A stretch of DNA of 6,298 bases from a bacterium (GTDB taxonomy: Bacteria > Desulfobacterota > DSWW01). The stretch lies in contig JAUWSZ010000164.1 of assembly GCA_030609865.1 (NCBI GenBank), positions 1 to 6,298 on the forward strand. Reading direction: 5' to 3'. Both the position numbers and the translations under genes were made by a program. The notes under the pieces were generated by a model. The model saw only the letters and a list, made by a program, of their open reading frames with translations. It was not told the origin of the DNA and searched no databases. Below, piece after piece: positions 1 to 6,123 of this stretch; the stretch's first letter is position 1; every line of letters starts with the position of its first letter.

Positions 1-58
1 GAACGGCATTCTCGACAGAATCGCACAGCAGCGAAGAGCGAAGACAAACGAACGATGA
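1..58 (+). CDS. C-terminal end of an upstream gene (partial)
   Basis: Reading from base 2, the frame encodes 18 residues (NGILDRIAQQRRAKTNER) and ends at TGA 56-58. That stop overlaps the ATG of the next gene (55-57) as ATGA, the same arrangement seen at 858-861, which suggests translational coupling. The fragment is too short to identify. By analogy with hopanoid loci it could be an hpn gene such as the radical SAM hpnH or a squalene-hopene cyclase, but nothing in these residues shows it. The phosphorylase frame is also open back to base 1 but has no ATG, GTG or TTG before base 55, so that openness does not argue for an earlier start. Confidence 0.4.
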   Translation, partial: NGILDRIAQQRRAKTNER

Positions 59-861
59 GGCCGAAAAAACCTCGGTGGCTGATCGCCGCCGCGGTGGAAC
101 AGGAGATCGCGGGAATCCGGGCGGGCGTGCAGGCCCGGCGGACTTCGTCGGGCCTGCACAACAACGCCTGGGCAGGGGATTGGAGAGGGGAGCCCCTTCT
201 TCTCGTCCGGACCGGCGTCGGACCGCAAAGGGCGAGGGAAGGACTCGCCCCCTTCCTCCCGGGGGAGCCCTGTCGGGGAATCGTGTCCACCGGATGCGCC
301 GGAGGCCTGCGAGACGAATGCAGGCTCGGGGACATCCTCGTGCCGGACGAGGTCCAATCGGTTCCTCCGTTGCCTGAAGTCCGTCTTCGGCCGGACCCGG
401 CTCTCCGGTAGAAGGTTCTCGAACGGGTACGGACAGGCCCCTGGGCGGTTCACACGGGTCGCATGATAACCACGGACCGTGTCATCGTCTCGAGTGCGGA
501 GAAACATCGATTCGGACTCGAATACGAAGCACATAGCGTGGAGATGGAGAGTACGGTGATCGCCGAGCTTGCCGAGAAGGCATCTGTTCCGTTCGTCGTG
601 GTTCGCGTCGTGCTGGACGAAGCCTCCTTCTCCCTGCCGGACATGCTGAAGGTCTTTCGTTGGTATCGAAGAAAACAGTTTGGGAAGTTGATTCCCTACG
701 TGGCTTCTCATCCGCACGAGCTCATGGAGTTACTCAGATTGCTCCAGCGCAGCCGGAAGGCCACACGGGCCTTGAACCATCTCTTCCTCGCCCATCTGCT
801 CGATGGTTTGGTGGAGATTGGGAACCCCATCACGCAGCACTCGAAGAGGGAAGGAGCATGA
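55..861 (+). pseudogene. hpnG: HpnG-like hopanoid-associated nucleoside phosphorylase, interrupted by one in-frame amber codon
   Basis: The frame from ATG 55 to TGA 859-861 spans 268 codons and is broken only by TAG 409-411 (codon 119). There is no frameshift: both halves share a frame and join as one PNP/UDP-family protein. Visible motifs are AVEQE near the N-terminus (residues 13-17), TGVGP (53-57), STGCAGGL (78-85), GDILVP (92-97), and after the stop SVEMES (161-166) and VRVVLDEAS with Asp188. These match the nucleoside-binding Met-Glu and catalytic Asp of MTA/SAH nucleosidases. The Leu-rich C-terminal helices after residue 200 resemble HpnG, which converts adenosylhopane to ribosylhopane with adenine release. 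The HpnG assignment within the family is less certain than the family itself. The site fits a CAG, GAG, AAG or TGG codon mutated to TAG. Met463 could restart translation but lacks a good ribosome site and would yield only the C-terminal half. Explanations are recent pseudogenisation, sequencing error or suppressed readthrough. At least three genes here end in TAG, so general TAG reassignment is unlikely. Confidence 0.8.
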
Positions 862-2051
862 CTGAGAAGGCTTACCCGCTCGTGTACAAGGGATCCGTGA
901 AGAACATCCGGATGATCCAGGAACCGAAGAAGAGGAGCCCGGGACGGTATGCTTTCGAGTTCACGGATGACTATTCCGTGTTCGATTACGGCAAGATGCC
1001 GGATCGAATCCGTGGGAAGGGGTCCGCCATTGCCATGATGAGTGCCTATCTGTTCGAGGCCATGGAAGACCCTTCCGCCTGGAAGGCCCTTTTTCGCCGG
1101 GGACGGGTTTGGGAACGTGCCGGGGGCGAGCAGGTAAGGGATCGTCTGAGAAGGTCCGCGGCAGGAAGACGACTGACATCGCAGGGATTGGCCACCCATT
1201 ACCTGGGGCTTCTCGACGAAAACGGGAAATGTGTCCGTTTCGACAAGCTCCGGGGCCCCTCGAACAAGCTACTCGTCCGGGCCGTCCCGGTCGTGCCACC
1301 GACACAGGTTTCGATCGACGGAAAGGTTGTCTGGGACTACAGCGTATTTCACCCCGCGCGACCCCAGTTTTTGATCCCCCTGGAAAACGTCTTCCGGTTC
1401 GGGGTGCCAAAGGGCAGCTCCCTGTTGGAGCGCCTCCGGAAGCAACCCGGCTATGGGCAAGAAATCGGTCTGGAATCGATCCCGAAAGAGGGGGAATGGT
1501 TGCCCAGGCCTGTCCTCGAATTCTTCAGCAAGCTCGAACCGATGGACCGGCACTTCCGGCTGGAAGAGGCGCTGAATTTCTGCGGCCTCACGGGTGACCA
1601 GTTCCGGGAGCTTGCCGACATGTCACTGCTCACAGCGGTTTTTCTGCGCGATCTTTTCCTCGAAAAGGGCCTGGAGCTCTGGGACGGGAAGTTCGAGTTC
1701 GTGAAGACGAAGACCGACATTCTCCTCGCCGATTCGATCACGCCCGACGAGCTTCGAATCACCTTCAAAGGGACGCAGCTGAGCAAGGAACCTCTGCGGC
1801 AATACTACAAGCGAGAGGACCCACGCTTTCACGAAGCCATGGAGGAGATCAAGGCCGAGGGCCCCGCTTCCGGATCGATCCGCAAACAGCTAAAGACCCG
1901 ATTGGGTCGAGGCCCGAAGAAAGTGGATGCCGATTTTCTAAGAATTGCTGAGCAGATGTACTTGTCCCTTGCCCACCGAGTAACCGAGTCTCCCCTGTTT
2001 GCCGACGCGATGGCCCTCGATGCGGTTGTGGACTATCTCGACGCCTATTAG
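858..2051 (+). CDS. purC: Long-form phosphoribosylaminoimidazole-succinocarboxamide (SAICAR) synthetase-like protein
   Basis: This is a PurC-family ATP-dependent ligase. Canonical PurC joins aspartate to CAIR in cytosolic purine synthesis. Residues 10-18 (YKGSVKNIR) match the N-terminal ATP-binding segment and FTDDYSVFDYG (35-45) the nucleotide-site Asp region. ENVFRFGVPKGSSLLERL (176-193) corresponds to the family's E-x-V-x-R-x4-GS-x3-R segment, WDGKFEF (275-281) to the VDxKxEF motif, and LADSITPDELR (290-300) to the metal-site DExxTPDxxR motif. At 397 residues it is far longer than the roughly 240-residue E. coli enzyme; the extra length lies mainly at 75-170 and at the C-terminus. ATG 858 is chosen because it overlaps the phosphorylase stop (ATGA), follows a purine-rich GAGGGAAGGAG stretch, and places the YKGS motif at residue 10. 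An open extension back to 660 is only overlap with the previous gene. Whether it serves purine synthesis or a related ligation is not settled by sequence. Confidence 0.85.
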   Translation: MTEKAYPLVYKGSVKNIRMIQEPKKRSPGRYAFEFTDDYSVFDYGKMPDRIRGKGSAIAMMSAYLFEAMEDPSAWKALFRRGRVWERAGGEQVRDRLRRSAAGRRLTSQGLATHYLGLLDENGKCVRFDKLRGPSNKLLVRAVPVVPPTQVSIDGKVVWDYSVFHPARPQFLIPLENVFRFGVPKGSSLLERLRKQPGYGQEIGLESIPKEGEWLPRPVLEFFSKLEPMDRHFRLEEALNFCGLTGDQFRELADMSLLTAVFLRDLFLEKGLELWDGKFEFVKTKTDILLADSITPDELRITFKGTQLSKEPLRQYYKREDPRFHEAMEEIKAEGPASGSIRKQLKTRLGRGPKKVDADFLRIAEQMYLSLAHRVTESPLFADAMALDAVVDYLDAY

Positions 2052-2078
2052 CCTCTCAAGAGAAAAGGACACGGTTTC

Positions 2079-2828
2079 ATGGCCACCACGAAGAAAATCA
2101 CCCGAAAAGAGATCAAACAACCGGATGAGTTCATCACCTTCTCGGCACGTGCGATCGAGTTTGCCCAGGCGCACACTCGGGAACTCATCATTGGGGTCGC
2201 ATCCGTGCTGGCCCTGGCCCTGTTGATCTGGGCTATGAGTGCCTATTCGAACAAGAAGGAGGCACAGGCATCCCGCTTGCTCGCGCAGGCGCAGGCGCTC
2301 TTGCACCCGATTTCCACGGAGCCGGAGGCAGGGCAGGCCGTTCCCGCCGAAGTGCAGGCCGATCCCGAGGCGGCGGCCAAGGCGCTCGTCCTTCTCCAGG
2401 ATGTAGTCGAGAACTACAAGCGGACAGAGGCAAGCGAGGTGGCGCGGATTCTCCTCGGCCAGCGCTACTACGGGCAGGGGGACTACGATGCGGCCATCGA
2501 CACGTATGACGCCGTCCTGGGAAAGGCGAGTCGGAAACCGGAGCTGACAGCGATGGCCCGGGAAGGGCTCGCCTATGCACACGAGGCAAAAGAGGACTTT
2601 GCGCAGGCCGCGATCTGTTATGAGGAACTCAGCAAGTCGTCCCTGACCAATGTACAAGGATGGGCCTACCTGGGCATGGCCCGTTGTTACGAGAAGCTGG
2701 GCGAGGTCCGGAAGGCAACCGATGCCTATCGTACGCTTCTGGCCGACCAGCCGCAACATCCGAAGGCCGCCGAAGCCCGGGCAAGCATCGCCAGGCTCAC
2801 CGCGTCCCTCGATGCCGAGCACCATTGA
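2079..2828 (+). CDS. Membrane-anchored tetratricopeptide-repeat protein
   Basis: The 249-residue product has a basic N-terminus, one hydrophobic segment at about 36-56 (ELIIGVASVLALALLIWAM), then a soluble C-terminal part. This indicates a single-pass inner-membrane protein with N-terminus in and bulk in the periplasm, the layout of YfgM-like TPR proteins. About three TPR units run from residue 120 to 240; recognisable parts include RYYGQGDYDAAIDTY, AYAHEAKEDFAQAAICYEEL and GMARCYEKLGEVRKATDAYRTL. Residues 60-115 are Ala/Gln/Glu-rich and probably helical. Such proteins usually act as scaffolds in envelope assembly; no partner is identifiable here. ATG 2079 follows an AAAAGGA ribosome site nine bases away and lies 27 bases after the purC stop, so it is probably co-transcribed with purC. 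Its stop codon is embedded in the -35 box of the next promoter. Confidence 0.82.
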   Translation: MATTKKITRKEIKQPDEFITFSARAIEFAQAHTRELIIGVASVLALALLIWAMSAYSNKKEAQASRLLAQAQALLHPISTEPEAGQAVPAEVQADPEAAAKALVLLQDVVENYKRTEASEVARILLGQRYYGQGDYDAAIDTYDAVLGKASRKPELTAMAREGLAYAHEAKEDFAQAAICYEELSKSSLTNVQGWAYLGMARCYEKLGEVRKATDAYRTLLADQPQHPKAAEARASIARLTASLDAEHH

Positions 2829-2853
2829 CGGTTTCCGGCTTCGCCCTTATGAT
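2825..2853 (+). promoter_or_regulatory. Near-consensus sigma70-type promoter
   Basis: TTGACG (2825-2830) and TATGAT (2848-2853) are separated by exactly 17 bases; each box matches five of six consensus positions. Transcription would begin near 2860, leaving a leader of about 38 bases before ATG 2898. The -35 box overlaps the stop codon of the TPR gene (2826-2828), so the promoter is embedded at a gene junction. It would drive the small exported protein and the downstream rimI-pyrK-pyrD genes. No operator or attenuator is evident in the leader. Confidence 0.7.
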
Positions 2854-2881
2854 ATAGGAGTTACCGCCACTTCTCTTGGCA

Positions 2882-2891
2882 AAAGGAGGAG
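2882..2891 (+). promoter_or_regulatory. Very strong Shine-Dalgarno site
   Basis: AAAGGAGGAG contains a full AGGAGG core (2884-2889) eight bases before ATG 2898. It is the best ribosome site in the window and fixes the start of the small exported protein, arguing that this short frame is truly expressed. Confidence 0.8.
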
Positions 2892-2897
2892 AGGGAC

Positions 2898-3203
2898 ATG
2901 AAGAACCCGTTTCGCAGATCTGCTCGAAGGCTTGGCACATGGGCGTTGAGAACCCTCTGCCTTGTGGCCGTGGCCGGGATTCTCACGTTCACCGCGACGA
3001 TGGGAGAGGCAGAAGCCGAAAGGTACGACCCGAAGAAGGCTGGGAACCCGATCCGGATCTCGGCCTACATCCTGCACCCGGTCGGTGTTCTCATCGACTA
3101 CGGCCTGATGAGGCCCTGCTTCTGGGTGGTGCAGCGTGAACCGTTCTCCACGATCTTCGGGTACGAGCCTCCCTGGAATGATGATCTTCCTGAACAGGAC
3201 TGA
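2898..3203 (+). CDS. Small exported protein of unknown function
   Basis: The 101-residue product starts with a typical Sec signal peptide: basic residues 1-18, a hydrophobic core at about 19-34 and a probable cleavage site after AEA (38-40). That leaves a mature chain of about 61 residues with a basic start (ERYDPKKAGNP), a mildly hydrophobic stretch around 57-67 (LHPVGVLIDYG) and an acidic tail (WNDDLPEQD). No lipobox cysteine is placed for a lipoprotein, and the Arg pairs do not form a Tat motif. The HPVGVLIDY, RPCFW and REPFSTIFGYE segments resemble, from memory, uncharacterised small proteins of deltaproteobacteria; that link is unverified. A strong promoter and ribosome site precede it, and rimI follows after 33 bases. 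The single mature Cys is within RPCFW. Function is unknown; an envelope role is inferred only from the signal peptide. Confidence 0.75.
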   Translation: MKNPFRRSARRLGTWALRTLCLVAVAGILTFTATMGEAEAERYDPKKAGNPIRISAYILHPVGVLIDYGLMRPCFWVVQREPFSTIFGYEPPWNDDLPEQD

Positions 3204-3236
3204 ATCGACGCGGAGGAACGAGGCCGGGAAGATCTC

Positions 3237-3692
3237 ATGCTTTTCTCGATTCGAAGGATGACCGAAAAGGACCTCGAAGAGATCCTTGCCATCGAGCAGG
3301 TCTCCTATCGAACCCCATGGAGCCGGCGGACCTTTGAGAGCGAAATAAGAGCTCCCCACGCCTATCCGTTGGTCCTCGGCCAGTCGGATCCCCCCTTCAT
3401 TCTCGGCTATGTCTGCTCCTGGCGCACGCTGGGTGGGTGCCACATCCTGAATGTGGCGGTGCATCCTTCTTTTCGGCGCATCGGGCTTGCCTCCCAGCTG
3501 ATCGATCACCTTCTCGAGATTTGTCAGGAAGGAGGCATCCTGCACTACGTCCTCGAAGTCCGCATCTCGAACGAAAGCGCCATCTCACTGTACAAGAAAT
3601 ACGGGTTCAAGGTGTGCGGTGTTCGAAGAAGATACTATGAGGATACGGGTGAGGATGCCCTGATCATGCAACGGAGGGCCATTTGCCACTGA
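3237..3692 (+). CDS. rimI: Ribosomal-protein-alanine N-acetyltransferase RimI
   Basis: This GNAT-family enzyme is expected to transfer acetyl from acetyl-CoA to the N-terminal alanine of ribosomal protein S18 in the cytosol. The 151-residue length is normal for RimI. The N-terminus shows the family pattern RRMTEKDLEEILAIE then TPWS (26-29), where substrate-recognition residues lie. The acetyl-CoA pyrophosphate loop is RRIGLA (80-85). LEVR with Glu107 and ISLYKKYGF with Tyr119 match the catalytic Glu and Tyr of Salmonella RimI and keep the same spacing of 12. VRRRYYEDTGEDALIM is the characteristic end. ATG 3237 follows a modest GGGAAG site. The gene's last 10 bases overlap pyrK. RimI often sits with tsa genes; here it lies between a small exported protein and pyrimidine genes, so co-location probably reflects transcription rather than pathway. 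Confidence 0.92.
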   Translation: MLFSIRRMTEKDLEEILAIEQVSYRTPWSRRTFESEIRAPHAYPLVLGQSDPPFILGYVCSWRTLGGCHILNVAVHPSFRRIGLASQLIDHLLEICQEGGILHYVLEVRISNESAISLYKKYGFKVCGVRRRYYEDTGEDALIMQRRAICH

Positions 3693-4522
3693 TTCCCCAA
3701 AACGCCCACACCGCCCTCATCCCCGTTCTCTCGTATAGGGAGGTCGTTCCGGAGATCTTCCTGATGACCTTCGATGCGCCCCGGCTTGCCGCCGAGGCGC
3801 ATCCGGGTCAGTTCGTGATGCTCTCGTTTCCACCCGCAAACGATCCTCTCCTCCCCAGGCCGTTTGCCGTCTTCAACGTGGAGGGGAAACGTGTCGAGAT
3901 CCTGTACAGGAGGGTAGGCAAGGGCACGGGTCTCCTCTCAGGAATGAAAACCGGAGATCTTCTTAGGGTTCTCGGGCCTCTGGGGAACGGGTTTGCCCTG
4001 CCCGATCCTTCTGTGACGTCCATCGTGCTGGCGGGAGGGATCGGGCTCGCTTCCGTTCATTTCCTCCTCGTACACCTCCTCAAGCGACAGACCGCCCCGA
4101 CGATCCTGCTTTACGGCGTCAGGTCTCACGAAGAGCTTCTCCCCCTCGAATCCCTCGACAAGGAGGGGCTTGTCATCCGCATTGCCACGGAAGACGGGCA
4201 GCAGGGAGTCAAAGGTACGGTCATCGATCTCCTCGCGACGACCCTGGATGGAACGGGAAATACCCCCACAGGCGCTATCGAATCGTTTGTCTGCGGCCCC
4301 CCGGCCATGCTCAGGGCCGTGGCCGGCAAGATGATGGGTCGCGGCATCAGGGCGCAGTTCTCGATGGAGTCTCGGATGGCCTGCGGATACGGAGTCTGTC
4401 AGGGCTGTGTGATCCCTTTCAAGGGGGAGGAGGATCCGAAGCAGATCCGGTACCGCAAGGTATGCACGGAGGGCCCTGTGTTCGCCGCCGAGGAAATTTG
4501 CTGGGAGGCCATGCAGGAATAA
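3683..4522 (+). CDS. pyrK: Dihydroorotate dehydrogenase B, electron-transfer subunit PyrK
   Basis: PyrK binds FAD and a [2Fe-2S] cluster and passes electrons from the PyrD flavin to NAD+ in the cytosolic PyrK2-PyrD2 complex of pyrimidine synthesis. The 279-residue protein has the ferredoxin-reductase fold signatures in order: HPGQFVML (40-47), RPFAVF (59-64, FAD), GPLGNGF (98-104), LAGGIGLA (116-123, nucleotide binding) and CGPPAML in the C-terminal part. The cluster motif follows, with Cys234, Cys239, Cys242 and Cys261, a C-x4-C-x2-C-x18-C pattern. The start is TTG 3683, supported by GGAGGG (3673-3678) at proper spacing and by the absence of a Met before residue 28. It overlaps the end of rimI by 10 bases, implying coupled translation. 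pyrD follows after 15 bases, confirming the type 1B enzyme. Confidence 0.95.
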   Translation: MPLIPQNAHTALIPVLSYREVVPEIFLMTFDAPRLAAEAHPGQFVMLSFPPANDPLLPRPFAVFNVEGKRVEILYRRVGKGTGLLSGMKTGDLLRVLGPLGNGFALPDPSVTSIVLAGGIGLASVHFLLVHLLKRQTAPTILLYGVRSHEELLPLESLDKEGLVIRIATEDGQQGVKGTVIDLLATTLDGTGNTPTGAIESFVCGPPAMLRAVAGKMMGRGIRAQFSMESRMACGYGVCQGCVIPFKGEEDPKQIRYRKVCTEGPVFAAEEICWEAMQE

Positions 4523-4537
4523 CGAAGGGAAGAAGCG

Positions 4538-5473
4538 TTGACAAAGATCAACACAACCGTTTCCATTGCAGGGCTTTCCCTGAAAACGCCCGTAATGACC
4601 GCATCGGGAACCTGCGGATACGGCCTCGAGCTGACCCCCTACCTCGACCTCTCGCGTCTGGGCGCCCTCGTGGTCAAGGGGATCTCCGTCGAGCCCAGAG
4701 CGGGGAACCCGCCCCCCCGAATCGTCGAGACCTCCGCAGGGATGCTAAACGCCATCGGGCTCGAGAACATCGGCATGGAGGCATTCGTAGCCGAAACGTT
4801 GCCGAGACTGAAAGAATATGAAACCGTCGTCATCGTGAACATCCTCGGCGAATCCCAGGAGGAGTACGGGAGGCTCGTCGAGCAAATGAGCCGGCATGAG
4901 GGCATCGACGGGTTCGAGGTGAACGTTTCCTGTCCGAACGTCCGGAAGGGGGGGATTGCTTTCGGCTCCGACCCGGACATGCTGGAGGAACTCGTTCGTT
5001 TCCTCCGGGAAAGAACGGGAAAGCCCTTGATCATCAAGTTGTCACCGAACGTCACCGATATAGTAGATATGGCAAAACGGGCGGAAGCGGGCGGCGCGGA
5101 TGGATTGACGCTGATCAACACGATTCGCGGCATGTCCATCGATTTGGAATCCAGGAGGCCCCACCTCGCTACGGTTGTGGGCGGGCTCTCCGGCCCGGCC
5201 ATCAAGCCGGTTGCCCTTCGTATGGTGTGGGAGGTGGCTCGGCAGGTGAGGATCCCTGTCATCGGTGTGGGAGGGATTCTCAGCGGAGAGGATGCGGTCG
5301 AATTCCTGATCACGGGCGCATCCGCTGTTCAGGTGGGCACGGCGCATTTTCGAAACCCTGCTGCGTGCATCGAGGTCATGGAAGGAATCGAGAGCTACCT
5401 CGAGCGGCACGGGATCCACGATGTAAAGGACCTTATCGGATCGATTCAGCTCGAACCGAGCCCAATGGCATAG
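4538..5473 (+). CDS. pyrD: Dihydroorotate dehydrogenase B, catalytic subunit PyrD (type 1B)
   Basis: PyrD holds FMN and oxidises dihydroorotate to orotate, handing electrons to PyrK. The 311 residues match the usual length. Family landmarks are TASGTCGYG (21-29), Lys47 in VVKGIS (FMN and substrate contact), NPPPRI (57-62), LNAIGLEN (70-77, substrate loop), NVSCPNV with Cys132, the catalytic base of class 1 enzymes, IIKLSPN, LINTIRGM, GGLSGPAIKPVALRMV, GVGGI and VQVGTA (phosphate binding). Cys rather than Ser as base, together with the adjacent pyrK, makes this the NAD-linked class 1B enzyme rather than the membrane quinone type. The start is TTG 4538, preceded by AAGGGAAG (4525-4532); it gives the normal N-terminus for the family, with AGLSLKTPVM following at once. 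It ends with TAG, 27 bases before the next gene. Confidence 0.96.
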   Translation: MTKINTTVSIAGLSLKTPVMTASGTCGYGLELTPYLDLSRLGALVVKGISVEPRAGNPPPRIVETSAGMLNAIGLENIGMEAFVAETLPRLKEYETVVIVNILGESQEEYGRLVEQMSRHEGIDGFEVNVSCPNVRKGGIAFGSDPDMLEELVRFLRERTGKPLIIKLSPNVTDIVDMAKRAEAGGADGLTLINTIRGMSIDLESRRPHLATVVGGLSGPAIKPVALRMVWEVARQVRIPVIGVGGILSGEDAVEFLITGASAVQVGTAHFRNPAACIEVMEGIESYLERHGIHDVKDLIGSIQLEPSPMA

Positions 5474-5500
5474 GAGGCCCCCCCGGGCTAGGAAGAGGTC

Positions 5501-5839
5501 ATGCCGGATCTGTACATCGAATCCAAGAGAGACCTGGATCAGATCAGGAAGATGCTCCAGCGACTCCATTTCACGAAGGAGAAGGAAATCGCGGTCCGTC
5601 GTGTCGGAAAGAGGATGGCTGCGAGCGAAATCAAGGGAATGCGCGAGATGGAAGCGACCATCGCCGCGCTGCTGGAACGCCAGAAGCTCGTCACGAACGC
5701 ACAGCAGAGAAGCCTGTTCGAAAAGTTCAAGAACCAGTACCACGCGAACATGCGCGGCTGGCGAAACCGCCTCGCCTTCGCAGAGGCGCGGCGGGCGCGC
5801 AAGCGCAGGAGTCGCGCCCGAAAGGCTGCGAATCAATAG
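5501..5839 (+). CDS. Small highly basic helical protein of unknown function
   Basis: I do not recognise this 112-residue protein. ATG 5501 follows AGGAAGAGG (5490-5498), a reasonable though close ribosome site, 27 bases after pyrD, so it is probably the last gene of that operon. It has no signal peptide or membrane segment. Residues 8-80 are rich in Lys, Arg, Glu, Gln and Leu with few Gly or Pro, suggesting long amphipathic helices and possibly a coiled coil. The C-terminus is strongly cationic: nine of the last 17 residues are Arg or Lys, including ARRARKRRSRARK. Such a tail suggests nucleic-acid or ribosome binding, but that is inference from charge. No cysteine is present. Codon use looks like its neighbours. 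A candidate tRNA promoter follows within about 60 bases. Confidence 0.72.
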   Translation: MPDLYIESKRDLDQIRKMLQRLHFTKEKEIAVRRVGKRMAASEIKGMREMEATIAALLERQKLVTNAQQRSLFEKFKNQYHANMRGWRNRLAFAEARRARKRRSRARKAANQ

Positions 5840-5894
5840 GCCTGAACCGGCCACTGCCTCTGCATCTCAGACTTCCCCGTCCTGTCTAGCCCTC

Positions 5895-5923
5895 TTGTCG
5901 TACATCACTATTTTTGCTAATAT
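5895..5923 (+). promoter_or_regulatory. Candidate promoter for tRNA-Val
   Basis: TTGTCG (5895-5900) and TAATAT (5918-5923) are 17 bases apart, each matching four of six sigma70 positions, in a locally T-rich stretch unlike the coding DNA around it. It would give a tRNA precursor with a leader of about 75 bases. The match is moderate, and read-through from the pyr operon remains an alternative because no clear terminator is seen after 5839. Confidence 0.4.
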
Positions 5924-6005
5924 TCTTTGGTTCACGAAATCGAGTCCGGGCAAAGATGAATCAAATCGGGTCGAATACCTTCCCGCCACTGACACGATGA
6001 CGAAC

Positions 6006-6080
6006 GGGCGATTAACTCAGGGGTAGAGTGCCATCTTCACACGGTGGAAGTCGCTGGTTCAAATCCAGTATCGCCCACCA
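6006..6080 (+). tRNA. tRNA-Val with anticodon CAC
   Basis: The sequence folds as a full cloverleaf. The acceptor stem GGGCGAT pairs perfectly with ATCGCCC. The D stem is ACTC/GAGT around a seven-base loop. The anticodon stem CCATC/GGTGG has one G-T pair around the loop TTCACAC, with anticodon CAC at 6038-6040. The T arm is GCTGG/CCAGT around TTCAAAT. The discriminator is A and the terminal CCA is encoded. It decodes GTG valine codons. No other tRNA lies beside it in the window, so it appears to be a single-gene transcript. Confidence 0.96.
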
Positions 6081-6092
6081 AGCGAGTCCAGC

Positions 6093-6123
6093 GGGGGGTC
6101 AAGGTTACGCGCCTTGACCCCCC
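6093..6123 (+). terminator. Perfect 12-bp hairpin downstream of tRNA-Val, probable terminator
   Basis: GGGGGGTCAAGG (6093-6104) pairs without mismatch with CCTTGACCCCCC (6112-6123) around the seven-base loop TTACGCG. It lies 12 bases after the tRNA CCA end, where a terminator is expected. It is followed by AGTTATTACC rather than a T run, so it is an atypical intrinsic terminator. It may also protect or help process the tRNA 3' end. Confidence 0.65.

Noticed and set aside
660..857. N-terminal extension of the PurC-like frame upstream of 858
   Set aside because: It overlaps the well-conserved C-terminal part of the phosphorylase in another frame, has no family similarity that I can see, and ATG 858 has the coupling overlap and right motif spacing.
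463..861. Independent gene starting at ATG 463
   Set aside because: Met463 sits inside the family motif GRMITTD, there is no ribosome site, and the product would lack the N-terminal half of the nucleosidase fold. It is better read as the second part of the interrupted gene.
1938..2825. Long minus-strand open frame (295 codons)
   Set aside because: It lies opposite the TPR gene, which has a ribosome site, membrane segment and repeat motifs; the antisense translation shows no family features and is explained by high G+C.
2903..2935. Twin-arginine signal in the small exported protein
   Set aside because: The Arg pairs are not followed by the x-F-L-K type pattern; an ordinary Sec signal explains the N-terminus.
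2847..3545. Minus-strand open frame (232 codons)
   Set aside because: It runs antisense to the small exported protein and rimI; rimI is unmistakable, and the antisense product has no recognisable motifs.
5042..5854. Minus-strand open frame (270 codons)
   Set aside because: It is antisense to pyrD and the basic protein; pyrD motifs are strong across this span.
5838..5856. Terminator after the basic protein
   Set aside because: GGCC-N6-GGCC gives only a four-base stem with no T run.
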